A DNA stretch of 64,000 nt. Origin: Buxus sempervirens. Its lineage: Eukaryota > Streptophyta > Magnoliopsida > Buxales > Buxaceae. Position numbers and translations under genes: made by a program. The DNA lies in NCBI GenBank assembly GCA_947561395.2, contig OX387194.1:22368048-22432047 (forward strand), in the 5' to 3' direction. Of the stretch, positions 37,055 through 50,900 are shown piece by piece; position 1 is the stretch's first letter, and each line of letters begins with the position of its first letter. Below the pieces are notes generated by a model. It ran no database searches and was not told where the DNA came from. It saw nothing but the letters and a program-made list of their open reading frames with translations.

Positions 37055-38087
37055 TGAAAAAGTAGAGGACTACTCTTCAGGTCCACGATCTATAACAATT
37101 TAGAATTGAACAATTGCGGAAACAGTACACAAAGAATTATACGAGGAAACCTGGATCCAGATCCAGGAAAAAACCTCGAGTCTATATGAGGCGACTAACC
37201 CTTCAAAATCCACTATTGAATGAGAAGATAATTACAAAGGAGAACATACTTAACCTTTACAATTTGACTCACTCAACAGCAATCCACAGTTCGAATCCAC
37301 GAACTGCTACACAGCTTGAATCCACAAGCTGCAGAACACGATCAGTCCAGATCGCAAACAATCACTCACCAGTGATCCACAGTTCGAATCCACGAACTGC
37401 AACACAGCTTGAATCCACAAGCTGCAGAACACGATCAATCCAGATCGCAGCAATCCTCTCAGAATCCACTGAGACGATCCAATGCAGTAGAAATCCACCT
37501 ACGCATCAATCAAGGCCGATCACCAGTCCAGGCGATCACACGATCAGGTGAAGTTCCGAATTGAATAAGAATCCACTGTCTTCAATTCCAGGCGATCTAT
37601 CTCAGATCTCCCCCTCACTCGATCGCCGACTCTCTAAAGAAGATTTGATCGAATCTCTAACTCCTCAAGATTCGAAAAACAAATGATCCAAAGAAAAAAG
37701 TCTTAATTGAAAATTACAACTCGTCTATTTAAAGAATAAAACTCAGATCGCGTCGAGCGCTGGTAGCGTCGTGAAGCGATCGATGTAGACGGCTGGTAGC
37801 GAACTCATATCCCGCTCAGAGTGAGTTGAACCAGTTAAAAGCGCGCTGGCGAGCTGCTAGCGGGAGAGAACGCAGCAGGTGCACGAACCTTACTTTCGAC
37901 ACACGAATTCCCTTATGCGCTGCCAGCGGGGTGGCAGCGGCGTGGTAGCAGTGTGGTGGCACCAACTTCTTCTTCTTTACTGAATTTACTGAATTTTCAT
38001 TGTTTAATCTGCACATCTTGAATCTTCATTAGAAACATAATTTGTCAATCATTTGCCATAACAGGAGTGTGAGTTTTCACACTTACA
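37055..38087 (-). repeat. 5' LTR of the copia element
   Basis: Same length as the 3' LTR. By eye it differs at six sites: near 37101, 37230, 37491, 37650, 37674 and 37919. All are C/T or A/G. The change near 37491 weakens one hairpin stem (GTAGG to GTAGA). The palindrome CGCTGCCA...TGGCAGCG at about 37918-37939 is perfect here and has one mismatch in the other LTR. The TATA-like box is at 37734-37726. Confidence 0.95.
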
Positions 38088-38159
38088 TTTATGAGCTTCT
38101 AAATTATACCAGGATTCCTGGAATCTATTTAATTAAAATTTAACATGCTTATTCTAATT

Positions 38160-38255
38160 GTATACTATAGTTGTTGATGAAACCATGTGTGGACATCATT
38201 ATACATAACACTATAGTTGTTGATGAAAACCATGTGTGGACTTCATTATACATTA
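38160..38255 (+). repeat. Imperfect tandem duplication, about 45 bp
   Basis: Two copies of a unit with CTATAGTTGTTGATGAAA and CATGTGTGGAC lie head to tail just right of the copia element. The surrounding AT-rich sequence is probably the decayed host LTR L. Confidence 0.8.
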
Positions 38256-38329
38256 GTTATGAGTTACTTGTGTTTCAAGCATGAGTCTAACATGATTTTG
38301 ACACTTTCTAGAATGGTGGAGGTGTGAGG

Positions 38330-38786
38330 TAGGGGTGTAAATGGGTTAGATTTGGACAGGATCCACCAAGATCCAAATCCAAATCCAATTAAATATCCGA
38401 CGGATCCTTCATATTTGCTATTGATTCCGAATTTGAATATGGTTATAAAATCTGTATCCAAATCCGTTTAAATTTACCTTTTTTAAACCTATTACTTTCA
38501 CATATAGTATGTTAGTTTATTTCCTTATATAGTATGTTAGCCTATTTATTTAAACACCCTTACAAAATTTTAAATATTTCAGTCATACTTTAAATTTCAT
38601 CGGATTCGAATTTTATCGGACGGATATAGTATGATCCGAATACGAATCAATTATTAAATGGATTTAATCTTTAAATCTGCATTTGATCCACCTAATATTT
38701 ATTTGGATAAAGATCCGATTAAATCAAATAAATTTAATCAAAACCAAATGGTAATCGGATCAGGATCCGACCCATTGAAAGCCCTA
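38330..38786. mobile_element. Candidate non-autonomous TIR element (MITE-like), about 457 bp
   Basis: The ends TAGGGGTGTAAATGGG and the complement of CCCATTGAAAGCCCTA match at 13 of 16 positions, and both continue into GGAT/ATCC-rich sequence. GTGAGG occurs close to both ends and may be a remnant of an hAT-like target duplication. There is no transposase frame. Superfamily is uncertain. Confidence 0.45.
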
Positions 38787-39109
38787 GAGTGAGGGTCTAT
38801 CACCAGTCACCAAAGATCTCTGTTCATATCCTTACATTCATAGTGAGGACTTTCCAAGGAGTCCAATACCTAGCTTGTAAGTTGGGATTACCAAAGTGAT
38901 AAAAGACCTTGAAGGGAAGTCACTGAAATATATTATAGGTTGAGACTGTGTCATTTCTTAGAGCCAGACTTCACAAAGATGTGGGCATCTTGGAATTTAT
39001 TCTCCTTTCTACAAATAATGGCTCGGCATAATGCACTGATCGGTTGAAAGCCCATAGAACTGCGATGTACACGTAAAATATTTAAGACTACCATGAATGA
39101 TGAGGAACC
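38787..39109. other. Unassigned host sequence around the solo LTR-A
   Basis: I see no supported gene. The sequence continues at 42563 after the solo LTR-A. Confidence 0.3.
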
Positions 39110-39114
39110 CTTGG

Positions 39115-42100
39115 TGTAAGCACCTAATTTTTTCACCTCCCGGAAGTGCGAAAGATAAAACCCTAACTGAAAAGTCAAACCCTAAGGGGATAAAAGTTGA
39201 CTTTTTGATCTGGTGCAAATCAACCACCATGCTTCTTACCATTGAATAGGAAATTCCGACACGATTCCAAAGCAATTGAGTTTGCTTGAATCGGAGTCCA
39301 GATGAAGAAGTTATGAACCGATCAAACTTGAGGGGAGCAGAAATCGAATTTTTGCTAAACCCTAGATCAGATGCCCAATCTTGCCCCGGCAGAAAGAGCA
39401 TCTCGACATGATCCCGACGCAATTGAGTTTGCCGGAATCGGAGTTCCGGAGAGAGAGTTATGAGCAGAACCGGCTCCCAGGGAGCAATTTTGCCCTTCTA
39501 CTAAAAAGCTGAATCAATTGCTCAATCCTGTCCTAGTGGACAAAAGATTCCAATATGATTCTAACGCCACTAAGTTTGCCCGAATTAGAGTCAGGATGGA
39601 GTAGTTATGAACAAGTCAAATAACTTAGAAAACTGCCTATGTGGCAAGAGGAGCAGAAAGGATAGTAAAAGAAAATATCTAGGAATATAATAGTATAATT
39701 CATATAAAATATCTAATTAAACTAATTAAATTAAATATAAAATCAAATCAAATCAAATTCGCCCATGTGGAGAGAGAAAATGCCCATCAATCACATCAGC
39801 AACAGTTGGAGAGAGAAAGGGGCAAATCTAGAAAATTTTAGATTTTCTAAAACTATCTGAAATTATATGTCAGATACACATATTTTTATGTGTATCCGAA
39901 ATATAGAAATTATATTTCGGATACAAGATAAGATTTTCCAAATTTCTTGTTAGATTTTCTGACATTATCCCTGCGCGAATTTAATTTTGGTCTTATCTAC
40001 TTGTATTTGAAATATTATTTCGGATACAAGTGAAATGTTGTGTATCCAACAAATATGGTCGAATACAAATTTTTTCCCTATAAATAGCAACAGCCGCCCA
40101 TTTGCTTGAGCTGGCCGGTTATTTGCTGATCTCCACCCTTTCTCCCCCACACCCCTTGTCTGAAATCTCCCCTTCTTGCCTTCCACCACCTCCTCAACCC
40201 ATAAAAACTTTCCCAAATCCCTCTCAACACTCTCTTCTTCCTTCCTTCTCCATTCTCACTCAAGAAGGAGCCCAAAGAGTTGCTGTTGGAGCAAGGAGCT
40301 GCTCCAACCCCTAAGGTGTTTCAAGAAGACTCAAACACACCACACAAAGGTCATTTGACCCAAGGTAATGTTCCCTATGATGTTTTGTTCAATATAAGTT
40401 GGAATGAGCATGTTTGGAGTCTTTTGAGTTAACTAATGTGTATGAAATGTTTAGAGCATGTCTTTACCTTCTTTTGCTCTCTTTTCTCTTTATTTATGAT
40501 CCCATAAAGGTAAGTTAGCCCCCATGGTAAGGGGGGAGTGTACGTGGGACTTCAAGGGAATGTGAGAGGACACTTTCATGGGGTTTTAAAGGTCTTTGAG
40601 TTTCTGTTTTTGTCAATATTTTCTCCATTCGTATGGGGGAGCATGTTCCCCCTTTGTTTGTTTATCCAATGTATCCCTAATCTAATCCCCACTATCCCTT
40701 CTCTTGGTTCCTTTTTGTGTCTTCATATATCTCTTCTTGTATCTTTATGATGGATGATTCTTGCATGTTTTTTATAGTCTATAAAATATACATGCATATA
40801 CATATGAAGCCCCATATCATGCTCTCCTTTTTCCCCTTTGATTAGCTACTGTTTTGAGTGCTTAGTAGGTCCCTTCTCTTCTTTAGCATTTACTATTTCC
40901 AGCATGTTCCCCTACCCTCCAAATAGCCCAAGTTCAGTTTGTAGATACCATGCATGGAATTATGGTAGGCCCCCATTCGATTGGCTTTATTCATGCACAC
41001 TCAAACACATACTACACTTATTTATCCACTCGTTGTTTCTACACATTTTTGTGCTTCATGTAGCTTGTTTAGCGTGGTTAGTTTGCTGTTTCATCAAAAG
41101 TATGCTTGATGTGGCCAAAAATGGATCAAAGCTTGGCCTACCGGGCCTCTTTCTTCTTCGCTCTACATGGAGAGATGGAGGCAATCTTCAAGTCACCTAA
41201 ACAGGGACACCTTGGTCCCTGTTTCTTTCCTAGAAATGGTTCAAGTGGGAGAAGGCAAAGCCCTAAGCCTTCTCCCCTCTCCTTTGATGCCAAAGTCCCA
41301 AAAGAGACCAAAAATGGGGTATTCTCCCCTTCACTGCACCACTGTGGGCCCACACAGTAACCAAATGCCTTGTGCAAGCCCAGTACCCAAGCCCATTTGA
41401 AAAACTTGAAAAAAAAAGCCTTTTTTTAGGCTGATCCGACAACTCAAGTCGGATCATCATATTTTTCTTTGTGGCTGACAAACCATTTTGGCCACATCCC
41501 CAAAAATTCAAAATTTTAATTTTTCCAACCCCTTGTCTTTTTTAGCTTATTTTAATTAAACCAGCTAACCCAGCAGGGTTTTCAGGTTAACTGGAAACCC
41601 AATGTGGGCCATGGACTCATCCGGTCCATCTTGATTCATTGTGGGCCTTCCAACGGGGCCCACCAAGCCCAATGAACACATCTGGATTTAAAGAAGACAA
41701 TTAAAATAATTAAGTGGGCCATACCATTTGAGGCCCACCAAAGGCCCAAACTGAAGCATGCAGGCTTAGTCCAGGATTGGTTTGGTCAAGACTGCGGGCC
41801 CAGGCCTATCGGGCCCAATAAGCCCATTAACCAAATAAAGGAAGGGTCCAAAACCCTAATCCTTTAACCCTTGGGCTTTCAAGCCCAAACCTAGGCTATG
41901 GGCCCCAAGGCCATGCCTAGCCCATTTGAAAACAAATTAAAGATAAATCAAATTTTATGGCAACCATTGTGTGGCCCACTCAATGGGCCCACAAATCATC
42001 CAGACCCACCTTGAATAAAATTTAATTTAATCTCTCACTAAAACCCTAAATAAAATCAACCAAAAATCATCAAATCCCAAAGGGCCTTCTAGGATTAGAT

Positions 42101-42557
42101 CAAGGCCCACCAGGGGACATGTGGGCTAAGTATAGCCCACTAGGGGATCCGTGGGCCTTCCAACGGGGCCCACCCAATCCGACCCAAATCATTTAATAAA
42201 TCAAGATAAAATCAAATAAAAGGGGACCCACACCACCTTGGTGGTCCCCACCCAGACTTAATAAAAAGTGTGCATGCTGGCTTAGGAATAGGGTGAGTTA
42301 GATTGAGTTGACTCGAATTAGGAAGACCTGAGGGACCCGTTGAACCAACGGAGCAGACCGGGGTGTCTTCGGACTTCCCCGGACCGTAACCGAGCACTTA
42401 GCCAGAATCTCAAGTCGCAGACTACTAATAGACAAACCTAGGCACCCAGGTGTTAGCCTGCACCCCATCAGGCGGTGGCAACTCCTATTCCCCTATTTAC
42501 CCTTAGGAGGCACGCATGCGTTCCCATGCACCCCACCTTGCGATTTCACCGCGCACA
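39115..42557 (+). mobile_element. Solo LTR-A, 3,443 bp
   Basis: It runs TGTAAGCACC to GCGCACA with a perfect CTTGG duplication at 39110-39114 and 42558-42562. The TATA box is at 40079-40086 and a splice-donor-like AAGGTAATG lies near 40362. A 35-bp hairpin region with 15-bp arms is at 39891-39925. GGGCC-rich sequence fills 41600-42300, and a CAGGCGGTGGCAACTCC tract is near the end. Non-coding. Confidence 0.88.
39891..39925. repeat. Perfect 15-bp-arm hairpin in LTR-A
   Basis: TGTATCCGAAATATA and its exact complement flank a 5-nt loop (GAAAT). A weaker relative lies at 40008-40065, just before the TATA box. Confidence 0.88.
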
Positions 42558-42562
42558 CTTGG

Positions 42563-42782
42563 TGTCAGTAGTTGGGATGTGTGTCAAGATATAGGTATCT
42601 AGACAATTTTACAATGCACTACATGATAATTGTAAGGGAGTAGTGGGAAGTTCCTTATAAATTGCAACTCTAAGATAATTTATGAAGTGAAGATGAATAT
42701 CTTTAGAGGTTATATACACACTTTCACCGCATTCATTACATGTTTGATTGAGTTTGACTTTACGTATTTTTGTTGTTTCTTT
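42563..42782. other. Unassigned 220-bp stretch
   Basis: Between the solo LTR-A and LTR I. No reading frame, RNA gene or repeat that I recognise. Confidence 0.3.
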
Positions 42783-43888
42783 TGTAACGCCCCATATCCA
42801 AGTGTTGTTTTTTTTTTTAATGGATCAGGGCATTACTTGAACGATAATAAAACAATGAAGTACACTAAGGTTGAAGATACAACAATAGCATAAAAAGGTT
42901 GAAGATAAATCAGAGTATGCTAAGGAACTTTTTAATTCATTATCAAACTTACAAGAGTTACAAGTGGAAACATAAACTAAGAACCAATTTACAATATCAA
43001 CTCATATTTAGGTCTTAACTAGATGCTACCCCTTTCACAATCACCCCAAGCTTGTCAACCTCACCAATAATACCTGAAGAATTGGGAAAATTGGAGTGAG
43101 ATATAAATATCGACAAGTAGCAATATGCATGCTATAAAACAGTCCATAATTTTATAAAATAAGTAATGAGGTATGCGATTAACCAGATCAATGATAATAA
43201 TTATAATAATAATGAATAAATTATAACAATCAGCAAACCACACCTGTGACATTACAGGGCTAATAGAGTCATAAATGAAGTTACTACAGATATGTGCCAA
43301 TATGCTACCTAACCGAATTATAGGTGGGACAGCCGATGCCGTCAAGCTATTCGACACCCAATGGAAGTACTCAACCAATACCAGAGTGAGTTAGAATTTA
43401 CGGTCCAACCAATCAAGGAATGGATAACGTAGCAACCGACCAATCCAGGAGCGGTACCATCCTCAAGATGATGGAATGCCTATGACCCAAAATAAGAACT
43501 CCAGAAAACAATTCCATTTACTAGCTATTCTATGGATCCATTAAGAGCTAAGCCTGCTAGACACAACTTCACAATCAAAAACCTTTTAATAACTTAATAA
43601 TGCATCAATCAATACTATAAGTTCTAAATCTTCAATAAACAACTCATCTCAATCTCAAATATCTCATCTCGAGTACATGGGGCATTTTTGAGTACACAGA
43701 GGTATCAACATCCCAAGTACATGGGGTATCCCCAAGTAGACGGAGGTAAAACAATGAATCTACCAATTTATCGATGAAACCATATGCAAATATCTAGAAA
43801 TATAATATTGAATGTAAGAAATTGCTCAAATCTGAAAATAAATAGAATACACCATTCCAAACCTTGAAAATACAATATTTATAGTAAA
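42783..43888 (-). mobile_element. LTR-B (I), 3' part on the minus strand
   Basis: The + strand begins TGTAACGCCCC, the complement of a GGGGCGTTACA LTR end. Its reverse complement closely follows G (9048-10169): the CTTGCTGAGAT-type block, TGGATCCAT...GCTA block and CAGGTA.T acceptor-like block. It is interrupted by LTR-D at 43889 with GTAAA duplicated, and resumes at 52966. Confidence 0.72.
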
Positions 43889-46800
43889 TGTAAAATCCTA
43901 GATTTTATTAATAAAATACTTGTGACAAATAAATTAATTAATCAATGTTATTAATAATGCAGGGGATGAGGAATTGGTTCAACTCGAAGAAGTGCAAGGT
44001 GACCCGGAGAACTTGGAGAGTTAATTTAAGGTGAGTTTATAATTTAATAAGAGTTAGAATTTAAATATTATTATTATTAGTGTTGTTGATCTAATTAAAT
44101 ATTGAAAAAAAAAGAGAAAGAAGAGAAAAGATTTTAAGTGGTTGAATCCCACTAAAGAAGGGTGAGTTCGACCAAGACCAAATTTTTATTGACAGTTAGT
44201 ATATTGGTTTGAAGGGTTTGAAGGGTAAGACAATAAAAAGGAAGGTTATTAGGGTTAGTATGCTATCTTGGGCAAAAGTGTAAAAAAAATAATAATAACT
44301 ACTCTGCGGCTGTTACTATTCACGCACAAAGAAATGGAACAGCCATACATCACTTCTCACCCTATTCGTGACCTCCCAAAGACTGAATCCTTAGTGTTTT
44401 GTTCTTCATCAGATCAGAGAGAAGGAGAGAGTGATTCCATTCGGATTTAAGGTAAGAAGTTGATCAACTTATGGTTTCATCTCCAACTCGTTTGGTTTCG
44501 AGTTTACTAAGTTTTGAAAAGTATATTCGTCTAATTAAAACGAGTTGATGTGTTTGTGGGATCCATTAGAAAGTGATCTTTGGATTGTTAGGAGAAGGAT
44601 TTGATCTCAGAAAAGAAGTAAGTAGTCCCTTCCAACTTGCATAAAACAGATTTACGCTGGTTAATTGAAAAACTTGATTAAACGAGTCTTTTCAGGGTGT
44701 TGTGAATGATTTGATGCATAAACATGTAGTTCAATGTATGTGATCATCTGGAATAATTTAGAGTGATCTGAAGATGAAATTCTAAGATTTAGAAGTGATT
44801 TTGAAGCGTTAAATGTTATGTTTCCTGTTCTTTCCAGAATCTGTTAAGCATGATTTCCACGATTGGTCTTGACTAGTTTGATTTGTAAATGAAGTTTGAT
44901 TTGCTCTAAATTAATCTAACATGTCTAAAGGATGATTTTAATTGTGTTTCAGAGTGATTTGATGCATTGGTTTGATGAGATTTGATTTTATAATGAATTT
45001 CACAAATTTTGGGAAAAACTCAAAAATTTCGAGTTTCAACAAACACCTGATTTACAGCTCGAGCGCCCACATAAGCGTCGAGTGGTAATCCTAGGGCACT
45101 CGAGCGCCATCGAAGGCTCCCCACCTGTATTTTTTAAAAATTTTCCAAAACTCGAATGTAAACAGATATTAGAAAACGAATGCCCGAATCGTCTCTCGAG
45201 CGCTGACTTGAGCGACTATCTTTTAAAACATGATTTTAACGGCCACCTGCACGAGCGCCCGACATTGCTCGAACGCCCATGACAGTTTTCTGGTATTTTT
45301 CTAAACTGCCTAGTTTTTCACTACAAAAATGTTTTTATTGACTTCCAACTCACGTACCAATAAGAGTAGAGTGTTTAGAGATTGTTTGCATTGGTCAATG
45401 ATTAAAACGAATTTTTATAAAGATTTTGGGTACGTTCTACTAAAATAGATTTTATTCGAGTTTATCGTTCCAAACTCTTTTCTTTTAAATAAAACTTGAT
45501 TTTAAGAGTTCCTACACTTGTATTTGGACTATCTAAACACGTTGTGAGCATCACATGATTTAATCTAAACTCAGATCATATTTGCCTATTGAAACCATGA
45601 TTTTGGATATGTATTTGTCTCCACTTATGTGGGTTTATGATCACGTATGTGACTTAGCTATGCCTATATTGTTTATTTCGTGTATGCGGATTTTGTGATG
45701 TATGTCTACTACTTGGTTTTGGTTTCCCACTGTTGAGTGGGCTTAGCTCTTACATGGATCCATAGAGTAGCTAGTAAGTGAAATGTTTTCTAGAGTAGTT
45801 TGAATTCTATGTCATAGGCACTCCATCGTGTATGCGATGGTACCGCTCCGGTATCAGTCGGTTGCTACCTTATCCACTCCAGTATTGGTTGGACCGTACA
45901 TGCTAACTCACTCCAGTATCGGTTGAGTACTTTCGCCTAGCGTTGAATAGCCTGTCCGGTATTGGTTGGTTCGCTTATAAGTCGATTAGGTAGCATATTG
46001 GCATAGTCTGTTGATCTATCTCTGGTTTCCTATTTCATGAGTCCCACAAGACTAAATTGTATGATTGCACCATTTTATATTTCACTGTGTTTGAATTTAT
46101 CTTGGTTAGCCTGATTAATCGCTTGCATATATTTGAATTGTTAAAATTTATTTTTGCATGACAACTTATTGAGGTGTTTGTAAGCACCTCATTTTTGCAC
46201 CTCCCAAAAGTGCTGAAAATGAAAACCCTAACAGAAAAGTCAAACCCTAAGGGGCAAGAATTGACTTTTTAATCAGGTGCGAATGGACTACCTTACTTCT
46301 TCCCATTGGTTAGGAAATTCCGACACAGTTCTGACATAACTAAATTTGCCGGAATCGGGGTTTGAATGAAGAAGTTATGATTCGGTCAAACTAGGGGGAG
46401 CAGAAATTGACTTTCTGATCCACCCAAGATCAGCTGGCCAACTCTGTCCCAACAAATAGGGAATCTCAACACGGTTCCGATGCAACTGAGTTTGCCAAAA
46501 TCGGGGTTCGAATAAGGCAATTATGGGCAGGTCAGAAATACAAAAAGCTGCCCATGTGGTGAATGTGCAGGTCAGATCTGCCACACGGAGAAGAAAGGAC
46601 AAAAGGACAAAGAGAAGAAAATATCTCGAATAAAATATTAATTTCCATGAAAATATCTTGATTTATAAATAAATTAAATAAAAATAAAAAAAATCTGGAT
46701 TCTCTCATTAAGAGAGAATCCCATCAAATTAGTCAAATCAGGGGCGAATCTGGAAAAAATCTGTTATTTACTAAAAATATATTTCGGATACACATATTTT

Positions 46801-47940
46801 TATGTGTATCTGAAATATAATTTCGGATACAAATAAGATTCCCCGATCTTGTGTTAGGATCTTCTTACAGATTTTCTGCGAAAATTAATTTCTAATGGAA
46901 TGTATTTGTATCTGAAATTATATTTCGGATACAAAATATATCATGTATAGCCTAAATATAATTTCAGCTATACTAAAAAATTGATGTATCCGAACTGTGT
47001 TTTCAGATATAAAAGTTCTGTCTATAAATACCAATAGCAGCTCATTTGCCTTGGTTGGTTGTTCTTGGCTCTTCTCCGCCTATACCCCTTGTATGAAACC
47101 CTCTGCCCTTGCCCTCCATTGCCTTGCTAACCCTCCTAGATCCCATTCAAGGACATTTATACCCTTCCCTACCCCCTTCTCTTCACTTGAAGTCTTGAAG
47201 GAGACTTGGAGGAGCTGGGGTGAAGCTAAGGAAGGTGCTCTAGCTGCTGTTTTGCCTCAAGGGACTTCAACAACACCCAAGGTGGTCACTAAACCCCCAA
47301 GGTAAGGCTTCCCCATGGATTTTGTTTAACATATATAAGAATGAGCATGATTGAAGCATGTTGCATTATTTATACCTTCATGTGATGTTTTCCCTTCTTG
47401 GAGCATGCTTTCTCTTCTTTTCCTCTTCATGACTTCATAAGAAGGTATTCCCACAGTAATGGGAAGGTTCATACACGAAGTAAGGGATGAGAGACCATGT
47501 CTTGGCCTAGCATCATGTACGTATGTCTATACCCTAGTTTTCTTTCCATTTTTTCCTCTTGCTATTTAAAGGAGGGCATGTCCTCCTCTCTTCGTCCTAT
47601 GTACCCTTTAAACCCCCCAAATCCCTTCTTTAATGCGTTGTTTTAGGTTATCATTATATTTGTGTATCTTAGTTTTCATTTTGTGTTTTGCATGGGCTAA
47701 TTGTCATCATGCTTCTCACTTACACAAAGTAGGCTTGTGCAATAGGGTTGGATTCCACAAATTCAAGCACACACACATGCATTAGCTCCCCCAATGCCAT
47801 GACCCTTCTTCCCCTTCAGCTACTATTTTACATTGCTTTGCATGCTTCCCCTCTCCTTCTCCTCGTGCACACCACACACACACATGGGCATAACACCTAG
47901 CAAGCATGTTAGGGCCTCCCCCTTTAGTTTCATCTCATTA

Positions 47941-50900
47941 TGTAAGACCTCGGATTTTTGATTAGCCTAATATAAGGAATTTGCTAATATTATTAAAAAT
48001 AAATAATGAGGGATAATTCAGGTAGTTGTGTCGCAAGGGCAATTTGGGAATTTCACAAAAGTCGGCTTATGTAAGTTTAGAGTAAGTAAGGTTATGCTAT
48101 ATTTTATAGTAAATAAATAAATTTAGAAATTTCATTAGATATGATTAAGTGTTGCTGTTAGGTTTGTTTGGGTGATTAACCAACTAATCAAGGGTCGAAA
48201 GGCTGATGGTGTAAGAGATTCGGTAGAGTAGTGTCACACCAGATCATTAAGAATGTGAAAAGGCTTTGAGCGCCAGAATAAGAGTCTCTCCGCGTTTATG
48301 TTTGAGCAGTTACGACTGTTCACTTTCGAAGAATTTTAAATAGTAGTAACTGTTAGATTTGGAAGTTGAGGAAGATGATTTGGATTTGGGGGAAAATGAG
48401 ATTGAGTGATCTGATTTGAGGAAATCAAGTAAAGGGAGAAGATCTGTTCGTGAGTGGAACATGCGGCTGTTTCTGAGATCAGATTCCTCGTCCAATTCTC
48501 AATCTAGATCTGATCAGCATCTGTCGGAGGAGTTCTGAGCGTTCAGATCTATTCAGATTGTGATGGTTCTTTCGTGGTTGGGTTATCCAGCAAAACACAG
48601 GCAAGTAGCACCTCCGTTTTGTCATGTTTTGTATGGTTTTATGAACGTTTAGAGAACTACAGTTGCATCGAGTGAGATTGTCATGTTTTGTTCATGATTT
48701 AAACGATGGATCTCTGTGTTCAATTGTTTGATTAAATTAAATTCGAGTTGGTTTGGAGATGTTATTTAGAAGATGTATTTGATGATAGTCATGTTACGGA
48801 TAGAAGGTTTTGGGTTCAGAGTGGAAGATTTAGCATTTGCCGTAAGTTGGAAATTACCGTAGTGGGAAATAATACCTGGCGCTAACCAAGCTATTGGGCG
48901 CTAACCTCTTGGGAGGTTAGCACGAGACTCCAAATATAACTAGCGCTAAGGGAATTGACCTGGCGCCAACCTCTCCGGGTCAGCACCAGCTCAAATTCTA
49001 AAGTTATAATGCGGATGTTTAGGTAATTGATTATAAAAATAGTTTCAACATTTTAAACTTGTTCAATTGGTTTCATCTAAGTTCTATTTAGTATCTCAGG
49101 CAACTATAATTCTTATGGAGGATAGAATAATATTATGAATTAAACGAATTGCTGGAAGTCACAATTCCAAAAACATATTATAAATTTCTGCAGCTATAAT
49201 TATAAATTTTATGGAAGATAAATTTACATGAGAATTGAAATGAATATGATGACATATTTATGATTATAATTCTGCAGCAAATAGGTGAGACTCCTTTGAG
49301 CCTATTTTTGGGTCAAAGCTATGTTATGGACTAACCTAAGAGATTTGTGGATTAAGAGATTTGTATGAAGTATAATAGCAAATGCATAATACAATTCCTG
49401 AATTATGTACTGAGAAACTCTTTGAGTCTATTTTGTATTCAAGTATATATGTTTATTCCCTCACCTAAGATATCCAAGAACTGTTAGTAGCTTAAGGAAA
49501 ATTTATATTGACAATAAGGATTAAGAACTAATTAGAGTTGGGGTCCATTAAATGAAGATTTGTAAATCTGAAATTATGCATGAAGAGAATTGGTTATTCG
49601 GGAAACCCTTGAGCTGATTTAAACTCATCGAATTAGTAGAAAGTACTGCATGACCTGAATATTGTCGTTATTATGCTTTCTTAATAAGTTGCCGGTTAAG
49701 GTCTTTGAATTACAAAATGAAAGTAAAGTGAAGAGAGGTGTAAGTTATGAGCTGTTATTTCTATTTTGTGTTTAACCGAAAGTTTCAATGTTGGATTTAT
49801 TTTCTATATAATGGGTTTAACTTAAGAAACTCCAGATTTGGGGTGATATCTTCTTTAATAGAATTTTATTGTATTTTTGTTGTGGAGACAGATTTGAATA
49901 CTCTGAGTGTTTGCTGAATGATTTATTTATTTACTGTATTCTTAATTGAAAGTTGGAACCAGAATTGCATGTATTTTATTCTTGAAAATTGTTTCATGAG
50001 AAAGTACTTTGGACACTCCATGAGGGAGTAGGTTTTGGTCCTGAGTGAACCATATTATGTTTTTTCGCACTTGGATATATGTTGTTTTGTACATCGAAAT
50101 ACTTCTTGGTTTGAAATCAAAGCTTTTCTTGTACTTGTTGGTCTTTATTTACGCTATTTAGGGCATAGCACGTTATGGATCCATAATCTAGCTAATAAGT
50201 GAAGTATGTCTAATTTGTTTGGTTAAAGTCTAGCTTCTTCATGCGGAGAGGCCTTCCATGAGGGAAGTGCTGCAAACTAAAAGGGATTTATTTTACGCAT
50301 TTCCTCCATATAAAGAGGCCTTCCATGAGGGATGTGCTGCAGCAGCTCCGTTTCCACCCCATGAGGGAGGGTGTGAGGTCTATTATTGGCAGCAGTTTCG
50401 ACAGTGGTTCTCAGACTAGATTGATATCCGTTTCCACCCTTGGAGAGGGTGAGGTCTTGTGATTTCCACCAAGAGACTATATATTGGAATTAGTTTACAG
50501 AGGTATCAGATTTGGCAAAAGTTCTTGGACTGGAACTGTTTGGAGCTAGAACTTAACCTTACAAAGTGGTCAAATTTCACGAGTCCCACCTTACTTTGTG
50601 GTTTGATATTGTTTTGCCAGATTAGTCGGATTAATCGATTTATCCGTGGTTAATCGTTAAGTATGTTTTAATCGTGCATGTTTTAGAAATTAAATTAAAT
50701 ATATTTGAGCATGCATGTGCTACTTGCTGAGATAGTCGTATCTCATTCCTTTTGTTTTGTTTTGTTTTCATATGTCAGAGAGGACGATACAGGTGGGTAT
50801 ATGCTTGAGTCAGATGAGTTGGGGAAAATTTTAGTTGACTCTGATTATGTTATTGCCATTTCATGTTTTCCTTACTCTGATATAGCAATCCTGTATAGAA

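Larger units (their letters stand above)
28130..38087 (-). mobile_element. Near-complete SIRE/Maximus-type Ty1/copia retrotransposon, 9,958 bp
   Basis: Two 1,033-bp LTRs (TG...CA) lie at 28130-29162 and 37055-38087, flanked by a TTTAT duplication at 28125-28129 and 38088-38092. On the minus strand the order is 5' LTR, initiator-Met PBS, gag-pol, a 1.1-kb spacer, an extra ORF, PPT and 3' LTR. This order, the length, the two zinc knuckles and the extra ORF fit the SIRE/Maximus clade. The LTRs differ at about six sites by eye, all transitions, so the insertion is recent. The gag frame has one premature stop; otherwise gag-pol is open. It could still be moved in trans by a related copy. Confidence 0.95.

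Noticed and set aside
40838-41200. 120-codon frame in the solo LTR-A
   Set aside because: Low-complexity leader sequence of the LTR with no counterpart frame in sister copies.
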